Shown here: in pieces, positions 58,555 through 64,000 of the stretch
How the letters are laid out: the number at the start of each line of letters is the position of its first letter
How positions within the stretch are numbered: the first letter of the stretch is position 1
Notes under the pieces: model-generated
Databases searched by the model: none
The model's input: only the letters and a program-made list of their open reading frames with translations
What the model was told of the DNA's origin: nothing
Made by a program: the position numbers and the translations under genes
NCBI RefSeq assembly: GCF_048213115.1
Contig: NZ_CP172404.1
Location: forward strand, 3,472,001-3,536,000
DNA: 64,000 nt
Source: Niveibacterium terrae
GTDB taxonomy: Bacteria > Pseudomonadota > Gammaproteobacteria > Burkholderiales > Rhodocyclaceae
Direction of reading: 5' to 3'

Positions 58555-59604
58555 ATGGGCCGGCTGTTCTGGAAGTTCTTCCTGTCGATCTGGCTCACGT
58601 CGATATTGACCGGGCTGACGATAGGGCTCGGATGGTGGCTGCTGCAACAGTTCGCACCGCTGCTCGGCCACGAACTCTCAAGCGAGCGTCATCCGCCGAT
58701 GCTGCTGCCCATCCTGGCCGGCGCACTGATCAGTCTGATCTTCGGCGCCCTGCTCGCCCGCCACATCACGAAACCGATCAGCCTGCTGAGCAGGGCTTTC
58801 CACGACGCGGCCGAAGGCCATCTGGAGACGCGGATCTCGCCGGCGATGGGGCATCGCCGCGACGAAGTCGCCGTACTGGGCAAGGATTTCGACCGGATGG
58901 CGGCTCAGCTTCAGCAGTTGATCGGCGCGCAGCAGCGGCTGCTGCACGACGTGTCGCACGAGCTGCGCTCGCCGCTCGCCCGGCTCCAGGCCGCAATCGG
59001 TCTGGCGCGGCAGAATCCGCTGCGCGGCGAAGCGATGCTGGAGCGAATCGAGCGCGAGACGGAACGCCTCGACACTCTGGTCGGCGAGCTGCTGACCCTG
59101 GCCCGACTCGAGTCCGGTGCCACGCTGTCGCGCGAGCGGGTGGACTTGATCGAACTGCTCGCCGCAATCGCCGACGACGCCCAGTTCGAAGCGCAGGCCA
59201 ACGACCGCGACGTCAGCCTCAAGGCCGAGGGCCACTTCATTGCCGAAGTCGGCGCCGAACTGATCTACCGGGCCTTCGAGAACGTGATCCGCAACGCAGT
59301 CAAATTCACCACGCCGGGAAGCACAGTCGAGATCGGCGCCGAGATCGGCGCGGACGGGAAGACGCTCGCCGTGCGCGTTGCCGATCGCGGCCCGGAAGTT
59401 CCGCCCGAGGAGATCGAGCGGATCTTCGGAGCGTTCTACCGCGGCAGCGGCGCCCCCCAGACTCCCGGTTTCGGCCTGGGGCTGGCGATCGCGCGTCGCG
59501 CGATCGAATCGCACGGCGGCACGATCACCGCGGCCGCGCGCGAAGGCGGAGGCCTGGAGTTCCAGATCCGCCTGCCGGCTCAGTGCCCCCTCAGTGCCCC
59601 TTGA
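58555..59604 (+). CDS. cpxA: CpxA-like sensor histidine kinase with a very short periplasmic loop
   Basis: 349 residues. TM1 (about 6-31) and TM2 (about 48-68) are separated by only about 16 residues, so there is no folded periplasmic sensor. HAMP is about 69-122, then HisKA with H135 (HDVSHELRSPLAR), and HATPase with N box (NVIRNAVKF), a G1-like ADRGPEVP in which the usual second Gly is Glu, and G2 GFGLGLAIA. E. coli CpxA has a sizeable periplasmic domain, so sensing here must rely on the membrane itself or a partner. It follows cpxR by three bases and overlaps hpt by 14 bases at the 3' end. Confidence 0.88.
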   Translation: MGRLFWKFFLSIWLTSILTGLTIGLGWWLLQQFAPLLGHELSSERHPPMLLPILAGALISLIFGALLARHITKPISLLSRAFHDAAEGHLETRISPAMGHRRDEVAVLGKDFDRMAAQLQQLIGAQQRLLHDVSHELRSPLARLQAAIGLARQNPLRGEAMLERIERETERLDTLVGELLTLARLESGATLSRERVDLIELLAAIADDAQFEAQANDRDVSLKAEGHFIAEVGAELIYRAFENVIRNAVKFTTPGSTVEIGAEIGADGKTLAVRVADRGPEVPPEEIERIFGAFYRGSGAPQTPGFGLGLAIARRAIESHGGTITAAAREGGGLEFQIRLPAQCPLSAP

Positions 59605-60145
59605 GCGCGTAGATGCCGGGCGCGTTGCGCCAGTAGCCCTTGTAGTCCATGCCGCAGCCGAACAGGAAACGGTCGGCGACATCGACGCCCGAGAAGTCGG
59701 CGCGCATGTTCGGAATCGCCTTGCGGTCGTGAACCTTGTGCACCAGCACGGCCGAGAACACCTTTGCTCCCTCGCCCTGCAGGTTCTCGATGATCGCCTT
59801 CAGCGTGAAGCCCTCGTCGAGGATGTCGTCGAGCACCAGAACCGTGCGCCCGGCAAGGTTCTGGGTCGGGCGCACGCGCCAGTCAAGCAGGTTGCCGTTC
59901 AGCGCGTGGCCGTAGCGCGACGCATGCAGATAGGACACTTCGAGCGGGAAAGGCAGGCGGGGCAGCAGCCGGCCGGCGAGGATCAGGCCGCCGTTCATCA
60001 CCGCATAGACCAGCGGATTGGTGCCAGCGAGCTTTTCAGTGATCTCGACGGCCAGGCGGTCGAGCGCGGCGTCGACGGCCTCGGGCGAGACGAGGCAGTC
60101 CGCCTCGGCCATGGCCAGCTCGACTTCCTTCATGTCGGTACTCAT
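59591..60145 (-). CDS. hpt: Hypoxanthine-guanine phosphoribosyltransferase
   Basis: 184 residues. Type I phosphoribosyltransferase fold with the PRPP-binding motif VLVLDDILDEGFTLKAI and an early VYAVMNGGLILAGRLL. The C-terminal hood contains KAIPNMRADFSGVDVADRFLFGCGMDY, the purine-base contact region of HGPRT. It makes IMP or GMP from free hypoxanthine or guanine and PRPP. It is separated from apt upstream by a terminator and overlaps cpxA by 14 bases in convergent orientation. AAGGAATACTCCG precedes ATG 60145. Confidence 0.9.
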   Translation of the reverse strand: MSTDMKEVELAMAEADCLVSPEAVDAALDRLAVEITEKLAGTNPLVYAVMNGGLILAGRLLPRLPFPLEVSYLHASRYGHALNGNLLDWRVRPTQNLAGRTVLVLDDILDEGFTLKAIIENLQGEGAKVFSAVLVHKVHDRKAIPNMRADFSGVDVADRFLFGCGMDYKGYWRNAPGIYALKGH

Positions 60146-60172
60146 CGGAGTATTCCTTGTTCAATCAATTGC

Positions 60173-60203
60173 AAAAAGCCGGACGGGAATATCCCGCCCG
60201 GCT
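60173..60203 (-). terminator. Terminator between apt and hpt
   Basis: On the minus strand AGCCGGGCGGG pairs with CCCGTCCGGCT (one mismatch) around ATATT and is followed by TTTTT. It would end most apt transcripts before hpt, so hpt may depend on read-through or a promoter of its own. Confidence 0.8.
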
Positions 60204-60223
60204 GAATAGTGGAATGGCCCGCA

Positions 60224-60766
60224 TCAGTGGCCGGCGAAATCGACCAGAGTGAAGAGCGGCAAGCCTGAATCGCGCAGCAGCTGTGAGCCGCCCAGCTCGG
60301 GAAGATCGACGATCGCACAGCCTTCGACGACGGTCGCGCCTAGGCGTTCGAGCAGCTTGCGACCGGCCATCATCGTGCCGCCGGTCGCGATCAGATCGTC
60401 GATCAGCAGCACCCGATCACCCTGCTTGCAGGCATCGGCGTGCACTTCGACGGTCGCGCTGCCGTATTCGAGCTCGTATTCCTCGGCGATCGTCGTGAAA
60501 GGCAGCTTGCCCTTCTTGCGGATCGGCACGAAGCCCAGGCCCAGCTGATGGGCGAGGATGGAGCCGATGATGAAACCGCGCGCATCGATCCCGGCGACGA
60601 GGTCGATCTTCTGATCCATATAGCGGAACACGAAATGCTCGACCAGAACCCGCAAACTCTTCGGATCCTGGAGCAGCGGCGTGATATCGCGAAACTGGAC
60701 TCCGGGTTCGGGCCAGTCGGGAACGGTGCGAATGCGGTCGCGCAGATAAGCGGGGTCGAACAGCAT
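60224..60766 (-). CDS. apt: Adenine phosphoribosyltransferase
   Basis: 180 residues of nearly standard length. IRTVPDWPEPGVQFRDITPLLQDP is the family N terminus; LVAGIDARGFIIGSILAHQLGLGFVPIRKKGKLPF the base-binding part; LLIDDLIATGGTM the PRPP motif. It turns adenine and PRPP into AMP. GAGGGAATC precedes ATG 60766, 10 bases after the permease stop, so uptake and salvage are linked in one transcript. Confidence 0.95.
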   Translation of the reverse strand: MLFDPAYLRDRIRTVPDWPEPGVQFRDITPLLQDPKSLRVLVEHFVFRYMDQKIDLVAGIDARGFIIGSILAHQLGLGFVPIRKKGKLPFTTIAEEYELEYGSATVEVHADACKQGDRVLLIDDLIATGGTMMAGRKLLERLGATVVEGCAIVDLPELGGSQLLRDSGLPLFTLVDFAGH

Positions 60767-60775
60767 GATTCCCTC

Positions 60776-62065
60776 TTAGAGCAGCGCGAACTTGGCGATG
60801 AAAACCACCGCGATGACCCAGACGGCAGGCGGCACTTCCTTCGCGCGGCCGGAGAACAGCTTGATGCCGGCATAGCTGACGAAGCCGAAAGCGATGCCGT
60901 TGGCGATCGAATAGGTGAAGGGCATCGCGACCGCGCAGACGACGGCCGGAGCCGATTCGGTCAGGTCGCCCCATTCGATTTCGCCGAGGCCGCGTGCCAT
61001 CAGGATCGCGACGTAGATCAGCGCAGGCGCAGTCGCATAGCTCGGCACCGAGCCGGCCAGAGGCGAGAAGAACAGCGCCGCGAGGAAGAGGATTGCAACG
61101 GTGACCGCGGTCAGGCCGGTCCGGCCGCCGGCGGCGGTGCCGGCCGCACTTTCAACATAGGCGGTCGTCGAGGACGTACCGAGCACGGCGCCTGCGGCGA
61201 TCGCGGTCGAGTCGGCGAGCAGTGCGCGGTTCAGGCGCGGCAGCTTGCCATCCTTGTCGAGCAGGCCGGCACGGTGGCAGACACCGATCAGCGTGCCGGT
61301 CGCATCGAACAGCTCGACCATGAAGAAAGTCAGCACAACGGTCAGCAGGCCGGCGTGCAAAGCGCCCTTGATGTCCATCTGACCGAAGGTCGGCATCAGC
61401 GAAGGAGGCGCCGAGAACACGCCGCCAAACTTCGAGAAACCGAGCAGGATCGACGCCGCGGTCACCGACAGGATGCCGATGATGATCGCGCCGGTCACCC
61501 GGCGCGCTTCGAGCGCAACGATCAACAGGAAGCCCGCGATCGCAAGCAGCGCACCGGGCTGGTGCAGATCGCCGAGCGAGACCAGGGTCACCGGATTGCC
61601 CTGGATCAGGCCCGCGTTCTTCAGGCCGATGATCGCGAGAAAAAGGCCGATGCCGGCCGAGATCGCGAGTTTCAGCGAATGCGGGATCGCATCGACGATC
61701 CATTCGCGAACCTTGAACAGGCTGACGATGATGAACAGGCAACCGGAGATGAAGACCGCGCCCAGCGCCGCCTGCCATGAGAAACCCATGCCCTTGACGA
61801 CCGCGAACGCGAAATAGGCGTTCAGGCCCATGCCCGGCGCCAGCGCGATCGGGTAGTTCGCATAGAGGCCCATGATCGCGGTACCCAGCGCAGCCGCCAG
61901 GCAGGTCGCGGCGAACACCGCTTCGCGCGGCATTCCGGCCGCGGACAGGATGTCGGGATTGACGAAGACGATATAGGCCATCGTCAGGAAGACGGACAGG
62001 CCGGCCAGGCATTCGGTGCGCACGGTCGTGCCGTGTTCGCGCAACTTGAAGAAGGAATCGAGCAT
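60776..62065 (-). CDS. NCS2/AzgA-like purine permease (adenine/guanine/hypoxanthine)
   Basis: 429 residues, about 12-14 hydrophobic helices. Family blocks: CLAGLSVFLTMAYIVFVNPDILSAAGMP, ALAPGMGLNAYFAFAVVKGMGFSWQAALGAVF and TSSTTAYVESAAGTAAGGRTGLTA, the GhxP/AzgA (COG2252-type) signatures. It imports purine bases with protons. Its position upstream of apt and hpt supports purine salvage; which base it prefers is not shown by sequence. Confidence 0.93.
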   Translation of the reverse strand: MLDSFFKLREHGTTVRTECLAGLSVFLTMAYIVFVNPDILSAAGMPREAVFAATCLAAALGTAIMGLYANYPIALAPGMGLNAYFAFAVVKGMGFSWQAALGAVFISGCLFIIVSLFKVREWIVDAIPHSLKLAISAGIGLFLAIIGLKNAGLIQGNPVTLVSLGDLHQPGALLAIAGFLLIVALEARRVTGAIIIGILSVTAASILLGFSKFGGVFSAPPSLMPTFGQMDIKGALHAGLLTVVLTFFMVELFDATGTLIGVCHRAGLLDKDGKLPRLNRALLADSTAIAAGAVLGTSSTTAYVESAAGTAAGGRTGLTAVTVAILFLAALFFSPLAGSVPSYATAPALIYVAILMARGLGEIEWGDLTESAPAVVCAVAMPFTYSIANGIAFGFVSYAGIKLFSGRAKEVPPAVWVIAVVFIAKFALL

Positions 62066-62160
62066 CGGAGAAGTTCCGGAGAATCTGAAGACAGGAAGGC
62101 GCGGATTCTACGCCGCGTGACCGCCCCCGCCATCCCCCCGCCCGTCGTTTCTGTTCTGAA

Positions 62161-64000
62161 TCAAGCCGCCGGAGGGTGTGCGCCGATCGCGACGACCTGG
62201 GCCGGATCGGCATGAACGCCTTGCCAGTGGCGCACGTCGATCAGTCCATCGTGGATCGCGGCCGAAAAATCCCGGATGCAGACAGGCCGGATTTCATCCC
62301 AAGGAGCGCCGAAACCGAACACTCCACACGCACCGCTGCGTCCTTTGCCCTTCGCGTGATACATCGCCTGATCGATCAGCGTAAAGTAAGAATCCCAGCT
62401 CCCCACCGCCGCACCATCCCCGGCCGGGAAGGGACAGAAGCCGACTGACACGGTCACGCGCAACGAGGCGTCGCCCACCCGGAAATTCTCCCCCCCCACC
62501 CGCGTCAGCACCCGCTCGACAAAGGCTTCCATGCCACGAGCCGCCATTCCCGGCAGCGCGATCAGGAACTCTTCGCCGCCCCAGCGGGCAAGCCGGTCGC
62601 CTTCGCGCAGCAGACCGCCGAGACGGCGCGCGACTTCAACGAGCACCTCGTCACCCACCTCATGGCCAAAGCGGTCGTTAATCGACTTGAAGAAATCGAT
62701 GTCGAGCAGGGCCAGGCCTAGAGGCTTGTCCTGACTTGCCGGCGGCAGGGTCTCCAGCCACGCATGCATGGCCCGCCGGTTGAAGAGACCGGTCAGAGAG
62801 TCGCGCTCGGCCAGAAAGGCGAGCCGGGCGTTGGCCGCGGCGAGATCATGGTTCGCGCGGCGCACGCGCCGGAATATCGCAACCCCCGCACCGCCTGCGA
62901 TGATCAGCAGCACGGCGAGCGTGGCGAAAAAACTTGACCACAGGCGGTGGTGCTCGGCTTCGCTCGCGGCGACCCGGTTCTCCAGTTGAAGGCGCGAGAT
63001 CTCCCGCTGCCTCCGGTCGGAATCGAACTTCTCCTGGAGTTCGGCGACCTGGGCCACGCGCTGTAGCCGCATCTGGGTTTCCTGGACAGTTCGATACTCT
63101 TTCATGACCGCCAGCGCCTCGCGGTCCTGCCCAAGCTGCTCATAAGAATGGGCTAGCTGGGCCAAGGCCATCAACAGATAGTTCTGCTGCTCCAGGGGGC
63201 GCAGGATCTCGGCGGATTTGAGCAGGCTGGCCACCCCCTCTTTCGACTGCCCCGATGCAAACAGCGCCTGCCCCATGTTGAGCCTGAGCAGTCCGACCGC
63301 GACTGCATCGACCTGAGGCATCTGCAGTTCGAGTCCGCGCCGGGCATGCTCGATCGCCAGCGGCCACTGCTTGTGAATCAGGAACCAGTCGGAAAGGTTG
63401 ATCAGCGAGTACTGTTCGAGCACGGACAAGCCCAGCTTCTGGGCTTTCCGGTAGGCCTGGATCAGCAGGGGCAGACTCTCCCCGCCGTCGGCGGCATCGC
63501 CGCCGACGATCGCCTCTATTCCCAGCAGGGAGGTGAGCAACCACTCCTGCTTCTGCGGCCGCAACAGGCGTTGAGCCTCGTGGATGTATTGCAGCGCGCG
63601 CCGGTTGTCGTAGAGACCGATGTTGAGCAGGGCCATGGCCCGGTAGCTGCTGGCTTCAAGAACGGGATCCTTCACCGCCCTCGCCTCCCTCAGAGCCAGA
63701 TCGAGAACCCCGATCGCCTCTTCGTTGTGGTGCTGTTTGAAAAGCGCGAGGCCCAGGCTCTGCCGGGCGAGCGAGGAGAGAGCCGGCCGCTTCAAGGATG
63801 AAGCCAGAGCGACGGCGAGCCGGGACGCTTCGAGCTGGCCGGGAACGTCGTTCCTCAGATAGGCGATGCGGGCGCGCAGCACCTGGGCGCGGATCTGATC
63901 GGCTTCGTCGCGGGCAGCCTCGGCGGCCGACATCAGCTCGGCGATCGAGATCCTTGCCGCGTCGAAACTGGCCGACTCGATCAGCGCCTCGGCTTCGCTA
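62161..64000 (-). CDS. TPR-repeat diguanylate cyclase, N terminus beyond the window
   Basis: The frame stays open from the stop at 62161 to base 64000, giving 613 visible residues, so the true start is outside. The N-terminal roughly 330 residues show degenerate tetratricopeptide repeats (LGLALFKQHHNEEAIGVLDLALREA, GLYDNRRALQYIHEAQRLL, QPLAIEHARRGLEL type). A coiled coil leads to one transmembrane helix (about LWSSFFATLAVLLIIAGGAGVAIF), then a GGDEF domain with intact ARWGGEEF. This is the periplasmic-TPR cyclase architecture. The gene is alone on its strand with 95 bases before the purine permease gene. Confidence 0.9.
   Translation of the reverse strand, partial: SEAEALIESASFDAARISIAELMSAAEAARDEADQIRAQVLRARIAYLRNDVPGQLEASRLAVALASSLKRPALSSLARQSLGLALFKQHHNEEAIGVLDLALREARAVKDPVLEASSYRAMALLNIGLYDNRRALQYIHEAQRLLRPQKQEWLLTSLLGIEAIVGGDAADGGESLPLLIQAYRKAQKLGLSVLEQYSLINLSDWFLIHKQWPLAIEHARRGLELQMPQVDAVAVGLLRLNMGQALFASGQSKEGVASLLKSAEILRPLEQQNYLLMALAQLAHSYEQLGQDREALAVMKEYRTVQETQMRLQRVAQVAELQEKFDSDRRQREISRLQLENRVAASEAEHHRLWSSFFATLAVLLIIAGGAGVAIFRRVRRANHDLAAANARLAFLAERDSLTGLFNRRAMHAWLETLPPASQDKPLGLALLDIDFFKSINDRFGHEVGDEVLVEVARRLGGLLREGDRLARWGGEEFLIALPGMAARGMEAFVERVLTRVGGENFRVGDASLRVTVSVGFCPFPAGDGAAVGSWDSYFTLIDQAMYHAKGKGRSGACGVFGFGAPWDEIRPVCIRDFSAAIHDGLIDVRHWQGVHADPAQVVAIGAHPPAA

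Noticed and set aside
1..64000. CRISPR arrays, tRNA/rRNA genes, insertion sequences, prophage
   Set aside because: None found. No spaced short repeats, cloverleaf structures, transposases, integrases or phage structural genes were visible.

Overview
The window looks like a chromosomal segment of a GC-rich, motile, signalling-heavy Gram-negative bacterium, most likely a betaproteobacterium. The evidence is gene content: a CheA-based chemosensory operon, many c-di-GMP enzymes, a BenE/XRE-cupin pair, RND efflux with a CpxRA-type system, LysR and MmyB-like regulators, and an outer-membrane-type amylase lipoprotein. I saw no rRNA, tRNA, insertion sequence, phage gene or CRISPR array. Both window edges cut genes (1-682 and 62161-64000).

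Layout. 1-2.8 kb: exported unknown, DUF3142-like, DUF1543, YciI and ProQ/FinO genes, all leftward. 2.9-4.8 kb: benE transporter divergent from an XRE-cupin regulator, with two matching operator palindromes between them. 4.9-16.4 kb: signalling block with a dCache chemoreceptor, a GGDEF-EAL protein, a leftward operon REC-STAS-cheA-mcp-cheW, and a GGEEF diguanylate cyclase. 16.6-24.2 kb: secreted S9 peptidase (TTG start), orphan sugar-binding protein, AraC regulator, then SemiSWEET, HAD phosphatase and a GH1 enzyme carrying the 6-phosphoglycosidase signature. 24.3-26.9 kb: a periplasmic binding protein coupled to a Cache-PAS-GGDEF cyclase.

27-36.7 kb: isochorismatase-like hydrolase, GlxA-type regulator, an MFS exporter with an MmyB-like regulator, LysE exporter, two tandem cyclopropane-synthase-like methyltransferases, and a LysR/MDR-oxidoreductase pair. 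Between the second methyltransferase and the LysR gene lies an apparently perfect 321-bp tandem duplication. 36.8-49.6 kb: GH13 amylase lipoprotein, SnoaL-like protein, NADP-binding reductase with LysR, an ABC amino-acid importer without ATPase, an orphan TRAP binding protein, an ogt-alkA alkylation-repair pair, a Na+/H+ antiporter-like protein, and a GH16 protein with a non-canonical active-site motif.

49.7-62 kb: an ArsR / Old Yellow Enzyme / DedA-rhodanese group, then a tripartite RND pump (TolC-adaptor-AcrB type) divergent from a CpxR/CpxA-like pair. Two perfect GTAAA-N5-GTAAA boxes sit in the shared promoter region. Next comes a purine-salvage set (NCS2 permease, apt, hpt). The right edge is a TPR-GGEEF cyclase. 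The main themes are signalling (four GGDEF/GGEEF proteins, two chemoreceptors), envelope maintenance (CFA-like enzymes, RND/Cpx), and carbohydrate use.
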